Source: Streptococcus sanguinis SK1 = NCTC 7863 (GTDB lineage: Bacteria > Bacillota > Bacilli > Lactobacillales > Streptococcaceae). From it: a stretch of 64,000 bases of DNA. Location of the stretch: assembly GCF_000194945.1 (NCBI RefSeq), contig NZ_GL878507.1, forward strand, positions 1,255,963 to 1,319,962, written 5' to 3'. The notes under the pieces were generated by a model. The model was given only the letters and a program-made list of their open reading frames with translations. It made no database searches and was not told where the DNA came from. The position numbers were made by a program, and so were the translations under genes. Shown piece by piece: positions 50,842 through 59,813 of the stretch (its first letter is position 1; each line of letters opens with the position of its first letter).

Positions 50842-52597
50842 TTTCTAATTCCTCCTTGGATAGTTGTGAGTAGGCAATTTCTTGATAGACTTCGTTGCTG
50901 GACAAAAGCTCTCGGTGGGTACCTTGACCAACCACCTTACCAGCATCCAAGACCAAGATTTGATCCGCATCCATGATAGTAGAAATCCGCTGTGCCACAA
51001 TCAGCTTAGTCATATCCTGCGTCCGCTCAGCCAGTTCCTTGCGCAAAATGCGGTCTGTCTTATAGTCTAGGGCTGAGAAGGAATCATCAAAGATGAGGAT
51101 TTCTGGCTTACGAGCCAAGGCTCTGGCAATGGCCAAACGCTGACGCTGGCCACCAGAGAAGTTGGTCCCGCTTTGAGCCACTTCTGCTTTCAGCCCTTTT
51201 TCCTTCTCTTGGACAAAGGGCTTAGCCTGTGCTAGATCAAGAGCCTCCCACATTTTCTGCTCATCCAGCGGGCTTTCTTTGCTTTGACCGAAGTCCAGAT
51301 TGCTCTCGATATCGCCAGAGAAAAGCACAGCCTTTTGCGGGATGTAGCCGACCTTACTATGCAGATCTTCCAGCTGGTAATCCTGAACATTGACGCCATC
51401 TACCAAAATCTCTCCTTCAGTCACATCATAGAAACGAGGAATGAGATTGACCAGCGTGGATTTCCCTGAACCGGTTGAACCGATAAAGGCCACGGTATCA
51501 CCAGCCTGCGCTGTAAAGCTAACATGCTCAATGACCGCTTCTGAATTCTTGGAATAGCGGAAAGACACATCTCGAAAGACCACCTCTCCCTTGCTATCCG
51601 ATGCTGCCTTAGGATGTTCTGGACTGGTGATAGAAGAATGCAGGTCCAGTACTTCATTAATCCGGCCAGCGGATACAATGGTCCGAGGCAGGACGATGAA
51701 GAGAGCACCCATGAGCAAGAACCCAATCACAATCTGCATAGCATAGGACATAAAGACGACCATATCACTGAAGAGTGGGAGACGCTCCTGCAGCCCAGCC
51801 TCCTGGATCAAATAAGCACCAATCCAGTAAATCGCCAGTGTCAAACCGCTAGAAATCCCCATCATAACTGGATTCATCATGGCCATCAGACGACCGATGA
51901 AAAGATTGAGTCGGGTTACTTCATCATTGGCTGCCGCAAATTTCTCATCCTGATAATCCTCAGCATTGTAAGCCCGGACCACGCGAATCCCAGTCAGACT
52001 CTCTCTAGTGACACTGTTTAGCTTATCGACCAAGCGTTGCGCAACTGACTGTTTGGGAAAGGCCAATGTCACCAAAACTACTGTCAGCAGGATATTGACT
52101 ATAACAGCAATAAGAACTGCTATCAGCCAGTTCTCGGACTTGCCAATAATCTTGGTCATGGCCCAAATCGCCATAATCGGTCCCCTGGTCACCACCTGAA
52201 GCCCCATGGTAATTAAGGTCTGTACCTGGGTAATATCATTTGTCGTCCGAGTCAGCAGACTAGGGATTGAAAATTTCTTAATCTCCGTCTGCGAATAGTC
52301 TAGCACACGGTTGAAAATATCGCTCCGCAAGCTCTGGGTAAAGCTGGCTGCTATACGAGCGGCAAAAAAGCCAACCACAATAGCTGACAGCAAGCTAGCA
52401 AAAGACAGGCCGATCATTTTCAGACCTGGCTCCCACAAATCTGCCAAACCAGTCCCTGGTGTTTGCAGCAACTCTGTAATCGTCGAAATATAGGTTGGAA
52501 CTTCTAATTCCAGATATACCGTTAGGAAGGTGAAGAGCACACTGAGAACAATCATGCTCACTTCCCTTACCGTCAGCCGTTTAAATAACTTAAACAT
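50831..52597 (-). CDS. ABC exporter half-transporter, first subunit
   Basis: The ATG at 52597 is chosen because GGAGGCAAAG precedes it; an ATG four codons earlier contains that site. The protein (588 residues) has six helices and an ATPase domain with GSTGSGKST, signature FSGGQRQR, Walker B ILIFDDSFSALD (Asp instead of the catalytic Glu) and VAQRISTI in place of the histidine switch. The degenerate site is typical of the non-catalytic half of heterodimeric exporters, so it works with the 49084-50841 protein. Confidence 0.9.
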   Translation of the reverse strand: MFKLFKRLTVREVSMIVLSVLFTFLTVYLELEVPTYISTITELLQTPGTGLADLWEPGLKMIGLSFASLLSAIVVGFFAARIAASFTQSLRSDIFNRVLDYSQTEIKKFSIPSLLTRTTNDITQVQTLITMGLQVVTRGPIMAIWAMTKIIGKSENWLIAVLIAVIVNILLTVVLVTLAFPKQSVAQRLVDKLNSVTRESLTGIRVVRAYNAEDYQDEKFAAANDEVTRLNLFIGRLMAMMNPVMMGISSGLTLAIYWIGAYLIQEAGLQERLPLFSDMVVFMSYAMQIVIGFLLMGALFIVLPRTIVSAGRINEVLDLHSSITSPEHPKAASDSKGEVVFRDVSFRYSKNSEAVIEHVSFTAQAGDTVAFIGSTGSGKSTLVNLIPRFYDVTEGEILVDGVNVQDYQLEDLHSKVGYIPQKAVLFSGDIESNLDFGQSKESPLDEQKMWEALDLAQAKPFVQEKEKGLKAEVAQSGTNFSGGQRQRLAIARALARKPEILIFDDSFSALDYKTDRILRKELAERTQDMTKLIVAQRISTIMDADQILVLDAGKVVGQGTHRELLSSNEVYQEIAYSQLSKEELENGK

Positions 52598-53048
52598 CTT
52601 TGCCTCCATTTTCTAAACTTTCGATATTCTGATAAAACTTGGCCATGACTTGAGAAAAAATCAGCAGTTCCTGCTCAGAAACACCATTCAAAATAGAAAG
52701 GTTCATTTCATCAAAAAAGTCACGGATTTTTTTCATTCTTTCCTGCGACTGCGGAGTGAGACGGATATATTTAGCCCGCTTGTCTGTCTTGCCCATTTCC
52801 AGCTTGATAAAGCCATTCTTCTCCATCCTTTTCATTAAGTTAGAGGCCACCGATTTGGAAATATCCAACTCCTGCTCAATATCCTTGATAAGGGTATCCT
52901 TCCCCTCTTCCATACGACAGGCGACAATATGCAAGACCTGCCCCTGAGGCCCAGCCATGGACTCAATCCCTTGCTCCTTGGCAAGCTTTTCCGCTATGAG
53001 ATGAATCTTTCGTCCAAAACGCTTCAATTCCAGTAAAGGCTTATCCAT
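52590..53048 (-). CDS. MarR-family transcriptional regulator
   Basis: A 152-residue winged-helix protein: LHIVACRMEEGKDTLIKDIEQELDISKSVASNLMKRME covers the recognition region and KTDKRAKYIRLTPQS the wing. It overlaps the exporter gene, and two matching palindromes flank its own promoter, so autoregulation together with the exporter is expected. Confidence 0.9.
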   Translation of the reverse strand: MDKPLLELKRFGRKIHLIAEKLAKEQGIESMAGPQGQVLHIVACRMEEGKDTLIKDIEQELDISKSVASNLMKRMEKNGFIKLEMGKTDKRAKYIRLTPQSQERMKKIRDFFDEMNLSILNGVSEQELLIFSQVMAKFYQNIESLENGGKDV

Positions 53049-53066
53049 ACCTGTATCCTTTGTAAA

Positions 53067-53138
53067 AATAGTTTTCGTGAGAACTATTTTAACACAAGAA
53101 AAAAGAAAGTCAAGAAAAAAGTTTCCATGAGAACTATT
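53067..53138 (-). promoter_or_regulatory. Promoter and two MarR operators of the exporter operon
   Basis: The promoter is TTGACT (plus 53108-53113), 16 nt, TAAAAT (plus 53086-53091). A 22-bp palindrome AATAGTT-TC-GA-AACTATT at 53067-53088 overlaps the -10 and start; a second, slightly degenerate copy at 53118-53138 lies just upstream of the -35. Two copies of the same palindrome around a promoter beside a MarR gene are strong evidence for an operator pair. Confidence 0.82.
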
Positions 53139-53149
53139 TTTTCAACAAG

Positions 53150-53175
53150 AAAAAAAGCGAAGAAAATTTCTTCAC
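53150..53175 (-). terminator. Terminator after the small membrane protein gene
   Basis: GTGAAGAA/TTCTTCGC hairpin with a 3-nt loop on the minus strand followed by TTTTTTT. Confidence 0.75.
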
Positions 53176-53222
53176 CCTTCCTTTCAAACTGACAAACAGC
53201 CTAAAAATTGATTGGTCCCGCA

Positions 53223-53558
53223 TTAAAATTTTGAAGAAGAAGCGAGGAATAGAGCCCCTCCAATGATAAGGAGAATGCCTGCAATCCAGCCTATAAATGG
53301 AATGGGCGCGATGTTGCTGCTTCCGACGATAAGGAGGACGCCCGCTGCGACACTGAAACGCATTTGACCTTTGTAATAAGCCAAGGAAGTAATTCCCAAG
53401 CCCAGAGCTGCCAATTTAATCACCGCTCCCAGTAAATTCAGGCCAGAATCACCTAGTAGGGCTGAAAAAGGAACAAAAAAGATATTCGAGAGCAGCAAAA
53501 TAGTCCCTCCAATCAAACCAACCAGACCGCTTATCAGTGCTAAAGTTTTTGTTTTCAT
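53223..53558 (-). CDS. Small four-helix membrane protein (DUF4064-like)
   Basis: A 111-residue hydrophobic protein with four predicted helices (about 7-29, 42-60, 68-82, 87-105) separated by short polar turns and ending ASSSKF. Similar small proteins are common in streptococci (DUF4064-type, from memory); function unknown. It lies between the deformylase-like gene and the MarR operon with its own terminator. Confidence 0.7.
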   Translation of the reverse strand: MKTKTLALISGLVGLIGGTILLLSNIFFVPFSALLGDSGLNLLGAVIKLAALGLGITSLAYYKGQMRFSVAAGVLLIVGSSNIAPIPFIGWIAGILLIIGGALFLASSSKF

Positions 53559-53636
53559 TTACATCTTGCCTCCTTCAATATTATTCTGCTAATTATCTCT
53601 AATTTTAGACATTTTTTGCAATTTTGTCAAATTTTT

Positions 53637-54047
53637 CTAAATGATAATCCCTTCCAAATGATCCAATTCATGCTGGCAGATTTGGGCAGGCAGGCCTTTC
53701 AAGGTCATGGTCTGCTGCTGCCAATGTTTATCCAGATAATCAATTGTGATTTCCTGATAACGTTGGGTAGGACGGCTTCCAACCAAGGACAGGCAGCTCT
53801 CTTCTGTCTGATAAGGGCCTGACTTAGAGCGCAGCACCGGATTAAACATGACTACCGGCACCAAACCATATAGAAAGATAATGACCCGCTTACGGACACC
53901 AATCATATTTGCTGCGAGCCCTATACAGTTTTCTCGATTGGCCTGCAGAGTATCCTGCAAGTCTTGAGCCAGATAAAGGTCTTCTCTGCTAGCCCGCTCA
54001 GACAGCTGCTGCAGAAAGAAAATATCTTTGACAATTGCTTTTTCCAT
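53637..54047 (-). CDS. Peptide deformylase-like protein (type III) with altered motif I
   Basis: A 136-residue deformylase-fold protein. Motif II is EESCLSL and motif III is QHELDH, keeping the metal-binding cysteine and histidines and the catalytic glutamate. Motif I reads CIGLAANMIG: the glutamine of the usual GLAAPQ is methionine. It is also short, ending 12 residues after HELDH. Type III deformylases with this change are reported in Gram-positive bacteria and may lack deformylase activity, so this is probably not the essential housekeeping enzyme. Confidence 0.85.
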   Translation of the reverse strand: MEKAIVKDIFFLQQLSERASREDLYLAQDLQDTLQANRENCIGLAANMIGVRKRVIIFLYGLVPVVMFNPVLRSKSGPYQTEESCLSLVGSRPTQRYQEITIDYLDKHWQQQTMTLKGLPAQICQHELDHLEGIII

Positions 54048-54093
54048 TGCTTTCCCTCATAGAGAAGAGCCTGATAAATCAGACCCTATAAGC

Positions 54094-54993
54094 TTATTTT
54101 GCGTGGCGTTCACTAACTTCTTTAGCCAGTACAAAGTTGCCCAGCGTTGCGGAGCCATTTCCAGCCACAGCCGGTGTCACGATATAGTCACGAACATCAG
54201 GAACTGGCAAATAGCCATTCAGAAGAACTGTGAATTTCTCACGAACTCGATCCAGCATGTGCTGCTGAGCCATAACTCCGCCACCAAAGACGATGACATC
54301 TGGACGGAAAGTCACTGTCGCCTGAATAGCCGCCTGAGCGATATAGTAAGCTTGAATATCCCAGACAGAACTATTGAGTTTAATATTTTCCCCACGAACT
54401 CCGGTCCGTGCCTCTAAGCTTGGTCCAGCCGCCAATCCTTCCAAACAGCCATTGTGGAAAGGACAAACGCCATTGAACTCTTTTTCTACATCCATAGGGT
54501 GCTTAGCCACATAATAATGCCCCATCTCTGGGTGGCCTGTCCCCCCTACAAATTCGCCTCGCTGGATAGCACCAGCACCGATTCCTGTCCCAATCGTATA
54601 ATAGACCAGATTTTCAATACGGCCGCCAGCATTGTTGCGAGCTACCACTTCACCATAAGCTGAGCTATTAACATCCGTCGTGAAGTAAATGGGCACATTG
54701 AGAGCTCGGCGCAGAGCACCAACAATATCTACATTAGCCCAATGTGGCTTAGGCGTAGTCGTGATAAAGCCGTAAGTCTTTGAGTTAGGGTCAATATCAA
54801 TCGGCCCAAAAGAGCCTACAGCCAGACCAGCTAGATTGTCAAAACGAGAAAAGAACTCAATCGTCTTGTCTAGCGTTTCAATAGGTGTGGTTGTTGGAAA
54901 CTGTGTCTTTTCAACAACTTCAAACCGTTCATCGCCTACAGCACAGACAAACTTAGTGCCGCCCGCTTCCAAACTTCCATACAATTTTGTCAT
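54094..54993 (-). CDS. scrK: Fructokinase (ROK family)
   Basis: ScrK phosphorylates the fructose released by ScrB. The 299 residues have the ATP motif EAGGTKFVCAVGD at the start, TTDVNSSAYGE, GTGIGAGAIQRGEFVGG and the ROK zinc site GHPEMGHYYV...CPFHNGCLEGLAAGPS. It follows scrA after a terminator and has its own possible extended -10 promoter at 55032-55040. Confidence 0.95.
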   Translation of the reverse strand: MTKLYGSLEAGGTKFVCAVGDERFEVVEKTQFPTTTPIETLDKTIEFFSRFDNLAGLAVGSFGPIDIDPNSKTYGFITTTPKPHWANVDIVGALRRALNVPIYFTTDVNSSAYGEVVARNNAGGRIENLVYYTIGTGIGAGAIQRGEFVGGTGHPEMGHYYVAKHPMDVEKEFNGVCPFHNGCLEGLAAGPSLEARTGVRGENIKLNSSVWDIQAYYIAQAAIQATVTFRPDVIVFGGGVMAQQHMLDRVREKFTVLLNGYLPVPDVRDYIVTPAVAGNGSATLGNFVLAKEVSERHAK

Positions 54994-55031
54994 TATAAAT
55001 CCTCTTTTAAAATTTGATTTCTACTCTATTC

Positions 55032-55040
55032 ATTATAGCA
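55032..55040 (-). promoter_or_regulatory. Extended -10 promoter of scrK
   Basis: The minus strand reads TGCTATAAT (TATAAT at plus 55032-55037) with no clear -35. It sits 39 nt before the scrK start and after the scrA terminator. Confidence 0.5.
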
Positions 55041-55110
55041 TATCTCTTGCAGACTTCTTGCTAAAAATAGTCTTTTTAAAGCTTTTTCAACAAGACTGCA
55101 CTTATGACAT

Positions 55111-55144
55111 AAAAAACGAACAAAAACTGATTTGTTCGTTTTCT
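55111..55144 (-). terminator. Terminator after scrA
   Basis: On the minus strand AAAACGAACAAA pairs with TTTGTTCGTTTT around a short loop and runs into T. The hairpin is nearly symmetrical, 9 nt after the scrA stop. Confidence 0.85.
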
Positions 55145-55152
55145 AAATTCCA

Positions 55153-57045
55153 TTAGGCTTTCACTTCGATAATTGCGTCACCTTTAGCAAGTGCTCCTTC
55201 TGCTACTGGAGTCACAGAAGCATAGTCAGCTGTGTTGGTAACGATGACCATAGTCGTATCATCCAGACCAGCGGCTGCAATTTTCTCAGCTTCAAATGTT
55301 CCCAGAACATCGCCAGCTTTGACCTTGTCACCTTGAGCAACCTTTTGGTCAAAGCCTTCGCCGCCCATAGATACTGTGTCGATTCCGACGTGAATCAGAA
55401 TTTCAGCACCATTAGCTGTCTTCAAACCATAAGCATGGCCAGTCGCGAATGCAATCGTAACTTCTGCATCGGCCGGAGCATAAACCACACCTTCGCTAGG
55501 CTTGATAGCAATTCCTCGTCCCATCGCTCCGCTAGAGAAAACAGGATCATCAACATCGCTCAAAGCTACTGCCTGACCAACAATTGGAGAAATAATTGTT
55601 TCATCTTGGAGGGAAGCTGGCACATTACCAGTTGTTTCTTCTTCAACTAGTTTTTCAGTTACAGCTGCTTCAGTTACAGTTTCTTCATCTTCAAAACCAA
55701 ACATATAAGTCAAAGCAAATCCAAGCGCAAATGATACAGCTACCATGAGGAGATATTGTAAGAGTTGTCCATTACCGATGTAAAGCATTGTACCAGGGAT
55801 GATAGTGATACCATTACCAGTACCGGCAAGTCCAAGGAGAGATGCCAAGCCACCACCAATTGCACCAGCAATCAATGAAAGGAAGAATGGTTTGCGGTAA
55901 CGTAAGTTAACCCCGAAGATAGCTGGCTCTGTAATACCAAGGAAGGCAGAAAGAGCAGCTGGGAAAGCAAGAGTTTTAAGTTTAGGATTTTTAGTTTTCA
56001 CACCAACAGCAACGGTTGCAGCACCTTGAGCTGTCATAGCTGCAGTGATGATAGCATTGAATGGGTTAACGTGGTCCGCAGCAAGCAATTGTACTTCAAG
56101 TAAGTTGAAGATATGGTGAACACCTGATACGACAATCAATTGGTGAACTCCACCAATCACCAAACCGCCTAAACCAAATGGTAAAGCAAGGATTGCTTTT
56201 GTTCCAAACAAAATGTAGTTTTCAACAACGTGGAATACTGGTCCTATGATGAAAAGTCCAAGGATAGACATTACAAAAAGTGTAACGAATGGTGTCACCA
56301 AGAGATCCAAGACATCTGGCACAACCTTGCGGAGAGCTTTTTCAAACTTAGCTCCAACGACCCCGATAATGAAGGCTGGAAGAACGGAACCTTGCAAACC
56401 AACAACCGGGATGAAGCCAAAGAATTTCATGGCAGTCACTTCACCACCAGATGCTACTGCCCAAGCATTTGGAAGCGAGCCAGACACTAGCATCATACCA
56501 AGGACGATACCAACAGCTGGATTTCCACCAAATACACGGAAGGTTGACCAAACAACCAAGCCTGGTAATATAATGAAGGCTGTATCCGTAAGAATTTCTG
56601 TATAGGTCTTCACATCATCTGGAAGCGTCATCCCAAGAGCGTTTAAAAGTCCTCGAACACCCATGAAGAGACCTGTTGCTACGATAACTGGGATGATTGG
56701 TACAAATACGTCACCAAATGTACGAATGGCGCGTTGGAACCAGTTTCCTTGCTTAGCAGCTTCTGCTTTCATGTCATCTTTTGATGAGGTTGGCAACCCT
56801 AAGGCTACAACTTCGTCATAGATTTTATTAACCGTACCGGTACCAAAGATAATCTGGTACTGGCCTGAGTTAAAGAAAGCACCCTGAACTTTTTCCAGAT
56901 TTTCGACAGTATTTTTGTCGATTTTACCCTCATCTTTAACCATCACGCGCAAGCGAGTCGCACAGTGAGCCACACTGTTGACATTCTCACGTCCGCCAAG
57001 GGCTTCGATGACTTTTTTTGCAATGTCAGTATTATTCATTTGCAA
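55153..57045 (-). CDS. scrA: Sucrose-specific PTS enzyme IIBCA
   Basis: ScrA imports sucrose and releases sucrose-6-phosphate inside. The 630 residues are arranged IIB (about 1-85, phosphocysteine in VAHCATRLRV), IIC membrane domain (about 110-450) with VSGVHHIFNLLEVQL and GITEPAIFGVNLRYRKP, and IIA (about 480-630, phosphohistidine in EILIHVGIDTV). All three domains look intact. It is divergent from scrB and shares the operator region. Confidence 0.95.
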   Translation of the reverse strand: MQMNNTDIAKKVIEALGGRENVNSVAHCATRLRVMVKDEGKIDKNTVENLEKVQGAFFNSGQYQIIFGTGTVNKIYDEVVALGLPTSSKDDMKAEAAKQGNWFQRAIRTFGDVFVPIIPVIVATGLFMGVRGLLNALGMTLPDDVKTYTEILTDTAFIILPGLVVWSTFRVFGGNPAVGIVLGMMLVSGSLPNAWAVASGGEVTAMKFFGFIPVVGLQGSVLPAFIIGVVGAKFEKALRKVVPDVLDLLVTPFVTLFVMSILGLFIIGPVFHVVENYILFGTKAILALPFGLGGLVIGGVHQLIVVSGVHHIFNLLEVQLLAADHVNPFNAIITAAMTAQGAATVAVGVKTKNPKLKTLAFPAALSAFLGITEPAIFGVNLRYRKPFFLSLIAGAIGGGLASLLGLAGTGNGITIIPGTMLYIGNGQLLQYLLMVAVSFALGFALTYMFGFEDEETVTEAAVTEKLVEEETTGNVPASLQDETIISPIVGQAVALSDVDDPVFSSGAMGRGIAIKPSEGVVYAPADAEVTIAFATGHAYGLKTANGAEILIHVGIDTVSMGGEGFDQKVAQGDKVKAGDVLGTFEAEKIAAAGLDDTTMVIVTNTADYASVTPVAEGALAKGDAIIEVKA

Positions 57046-57070
57046 AAATCTCCTTATAAATATTTTTAAC

Positions 57071-57199
57071 TTTTTGAAAGCGATTTTATCACCTTTACGA
57101 ATATTATTTTACCATGATTCAAAAATATGTCAAGCGTTTTGCAGAAAAAATATTTTTTCACTGTTAAATGTTGATTTTTCATCGGAAAACGTTTACTAT
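57071..57199. promoter_or_regulatory. Divergent scrA/scrB promoters with ScrR/CcpA-type operators
   Basis: scrA: TTGACA (plus 57128-57133), 16 nt, TAAAAT (plus 57106-57111) on the minus strand. scrB: TTGATT (57171-57176), 17 nt, TACTAT (57194-57199) on the plus strand. Three LacI/CcpA-like half-palindromes occur: TTGAAAGCGATTTTATCA (57073-57090), GCAAAACGCTTGAC (minus, 57130-57143) and GGAAAACGTTTACTA (57184-57198). The second overlaps the scrA -35 and the third the scrB spacer and -10. Which are bound by ScrR and which by CcpA cannot be told by eye. Confidence 0.75.
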
Positions 57200-57235
57200 A
57201 GTAATAAGAAATAATATGATTCGGAGGACAAAAGA

Positions 57236-58690
57236 TTGGCTTGGACGACTGAAAAACGCTACAAACGCTATGAAGACTGGACTCAGGAAGAGCTACAGCA
57301 CATCAAAGAAAACATCGCTAAATCTCCTTGGCGGGCTAACTACCATGTGGAGCCTCAGACGGGTCTGCTCAATGATCCCAATGGCTTTTCTTATTTTGAC
57401 GGCAAGTGGGTGGTTTTCTACCAAAACTTTCCTTTCGGAGCAGCTCACGGTCTCAAGTGCTGGGTCCAGATGGAAAGTGACGACCTAGTTCACTTCACGG
57501 AAACTGGTCTTCGAGTGCTGCCAGATACTGCTCTGGACAGCCACGGCGCCTATTCTGGCTCTGCCATGCAGTTTGACGACAAGCTCTTTCTCTTCTATAC
57601 TGGCAATGTTCGTGATGAAAACTGGGTGCGTCATCCTTATCAAATCGGTGCCTTGTTAGATAAATCAGGCAATCTCAAAAAAATTGACAAGGTCTTGATT
57701 GAGCAGCCTACTGAAGCGACCGACCACTTCCGCGATCCCCAGATTTTCAATTACAAAGGGCAGTTCTATGCCATTGTTGGTGGGCAAAATCTAGACAAAC
57801 AAGGCTATGTCAAGCTTTACAAGGCTGTTGATAATGACTATACCAACTGGGAAGTCGTTGGCGATTTGGACTTCGCCAATGACAAGACAGCCTATATGAT
57901 GGAGTGTCCTAATCTAGTCTTTATCAACGACCAGCCAATCCTGCTCTATTGCCCTCAAGGCTTGTCTAAGGATGTACTAGATTATGGCAACATTTATCCA
58001 AACATGTATAAAATAGGTCAATCGTTTGACACAAATAACGTTACTTTGATTAATCCTAGCCCTATCCAAAATCTGGACTACGGTTTCGACTGCTACGCGA
58101 CCCAAGCTTTTAACGCACCTGACGGTCGTGCACTGGCTGTCAGCTGGCTAGGCTTGCCTGATGTGGAATACCCATCTGACCGCTTCGACCATCAAGGAGC
58201 CTTCTCCCTCGTCAAGGAATTAACCCTGAAAGACGGCAAGCTCTATCAATACCCCGTGCCTGCTATCAAGAATTTGCGAGCAGAGGAACAACCTTTCGCT
58301 GCTTTGGTAGAAAGCAAGAATAGCTACGAACTAGAGTTGAATCTCGCTGCGGACACTGAACACGAACTCGTCCTCTTTGCAGACAAGGATGGCAAGGGGT
58401 TACTCATCAACTTCGACCTCAAGGCAGGTCAAGTGACCGTTGACCGCAGTCAGGCTGGTGAGCCATTTGCTCTGGACTTTGGAACCAGCCGAAGCTGTAA
58501 TATTGACAAAGAAGCAACGAGCGCTACTATCTTCATCGATAAATCGATTTTTGAAATTTTCATCAATAAAGGAGAGAAAGTATTTTCCGGCCGTGTCTTC
58601 CCAAGAGAAGACCAGACAGGTATTGCTATTACCAAGGGCAATCCAACCGGTACTTACTATGAATTAGATTATGGTCGCAAAGCTAACTGA
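57236..58690 (+). CDS. scrB: Sucrose-6-phosphate hydrolase (GH32)
   Basis: ScrB cleaves sucrose-6-phosphate to glucose-6-phosphate and fructose. The start is a TTG at 57236 preceded by GGAGGACAAAAGA; no ATG fits. GH32 motifs: nucleophile in LLNDPNGF (about 46-53), FRDPQIF (transition-state stabiliser) and the acid/base glutamate in MMECPNL. A C-terminal beta-sandwich follows. The 484 residues are normal. It overlaps scrR by 20 nt. Confidence 0.96.
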   Translation: MAWTTEKRYKRYEDWTQEELQHIKENIAKSPWRANYHVEPQTGLLNDPNGFSYFDGKWVVFYQNFPFGAAHGLKCWVQMESDDLVHFTETGLRVLPDTALDSHGAYSGSAMQFDDKLFLFYTGNVRDENWVRHPYQIGALLDKSGNLKKIDKVLIEQPTEATDHFRDPQIFNYKGQFYAIVGGQNLDKQGYVKLYKAVDNDYTNWEVVGDLDFANDKTAYMMECPNLVFINDQPILLYCPQGLSKDVLDYGNIYPNMYKIGQSFDTNNVTLINPSPIQNLDYGFDCYATQAFNAPDGRALAVSWLGLPDVEYPSDRFDHQGAFSLVKELTLKDGKLYQYPVPAIKNLRAEEQPFAALVESKNSYELELNLAADTEHELVLFADKDGKGLLINFDLKAGQVTVDRSQAGEPFALDFGTSRSCNIDKEATSATIFIDKSIFEIFINKGEKVFSGRVFPREDQTGIAITKGNPTGTYYELDYGRKAN

Positions 58691-59636
58691 TGTAGCAAAA
58701 CTTGCAGGAGTCAGCCCCACAACTGTTTCCCGCGTCATCAACAGAAAGGGCTACTTATCCGATAAAACGATTTCTAAGGTTGAGGCAGCCATGCGAGAAT
58801 TGGCCTACAAGCCCAACAATCTGGCGCGCAGCCTCCAAGGTAAATCAGCCAAGCTAATCGGACTCATTTTCCCCAATATCAGCAATGTCTTTTATGCAGA
58901 ATTGATTGACAAGCTGGAGCATGAGCTCTTTAAACAGGGCTATAAAACCATCATCTGCAATAGTGAGCATGATTCTGACAAGGAGCGTGAATACCTTGAG
59001 ATGTTAGAAGCCAACCAGGTGGACGGCATCATTTCTGGCAGCCACAATCTAGGCATCGAGGACTACAATCGCGTGACCGCTCCAATCATTGCCTTTGACC
59101 GCAATCTTTCGCCGGATATCCCTGTCGTCTCCTCAGACAACTATGGTGGCGGAGTGCTAGCGGCTCAGACCTTGGTCAAGGCTGGAGCTCAAAACATCAT
59201 CATGATTACTGGTAATGACAATTCCAACTCACCAACCGGCCTGCGCCATGCTGGCTTTGCTTCCGTCCTGCCTGACGCACCGATTATCAATGTATCCAGT
59301 GATTTTTCTCCTGTCCGAAAGGAAATGGAAATCAAGCAAATCCTCAGTCAAACTAAGCCCGATGCTATTTTTGCTTCAGATGATTTGACAGCCATCTTAA
59401 TTATGAAAGTAGCTCAGGAGCTGGACATCCAGATTCCCAAAGATTTGAAAATCATCGGCTACGACGGCACCTACTTTGTGGAGAACTACTACCCACAGCT
59501 GGCAACAATCAAGCAACCGCTGAAAGATATTGCCTGCCTCTCTGTGGACCTACTCCTCAAAAAAATTGCTGGCCAAGAAGTCCAAACAACTGGCTATTTC
59601 CTGCCAGTCAGTCTCTTGCCTGGTAAGAGTGTTTAA
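58671..59636 (+). CDS. scrR: Sucrose operon repressor (LacI family)
   Basis: A 321-residue LacI-type repressor. The helix-turn-helix is LTDVAKLAGVSPTTVSRVIN at residues 5-24, followed by the hinge NNLARSLQGKS and a sugar-binding domain with IFASDDLTA and IIGYDGT. Its start lies inside the end of scrB. It is expected to bind the operators in the scrA-scrB gap and respond to a sugar (phosphate). Confidence 0.95.
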   Translation: MVAKLTDVAKLAGVSPTTVSRVINRKGYLSDKTISKVEAAMRELAYKPNNLARSLQGKSAKLIGLIFPNISNVFYAELIDKLEHELFKQGYKTIICNSEHDSDKEREYLEMLEANQVDGIISGSHNLGIEDYNRVTAPIIAFDRNLSPDIPVVSSDNYGGGVLAAQTLVKAGAQNIIMITGNDNSNSPTGLRHAGFASVLPDAPIINVSSDFSPVRKEMEIKQILSQTKPDAIFASDDLTAILIMKVAQELDIQIPKDLKIIGYDGTYFVENYYPQLATIKQPLKDIACLSVDLLLKKIAGQEVQTTGYFLPVSLLPGKSV

Positions 59637-59649
59637 CGCAGATATAAAG

Positions 59650-59672
59650 AAAAAGCCTGATCGGCTTTTTTT
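59650..59672 (+). terminator. Terminator after scrR
   Basis: AAAAAGCC-TGAT-CGGCTTTTT hairpin followed by more T, 14 nt after the scrR stop. Confidence 0.88.
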
Positions 59673-59813
59673 TATTATATCAAACATCTATCCTTGATTA
59701 TCACAGCTAATACTTCAATCATCTTCGTGAGGCTAGGACTATTTAAAAGCTATGGAAGACCTTTTAGATCTGAGCCTAGAAACAAGGATTACGAAGCTAC
59801 AAATATTCAATGT

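Noticed and set aside
59672..59813. Inverted repeat ATCCTTG...CAAGGAT between scrR and the ECF ATPase gene
   Set aside because: Long loop and weak inner pairing; no T-run, so no function assigned.
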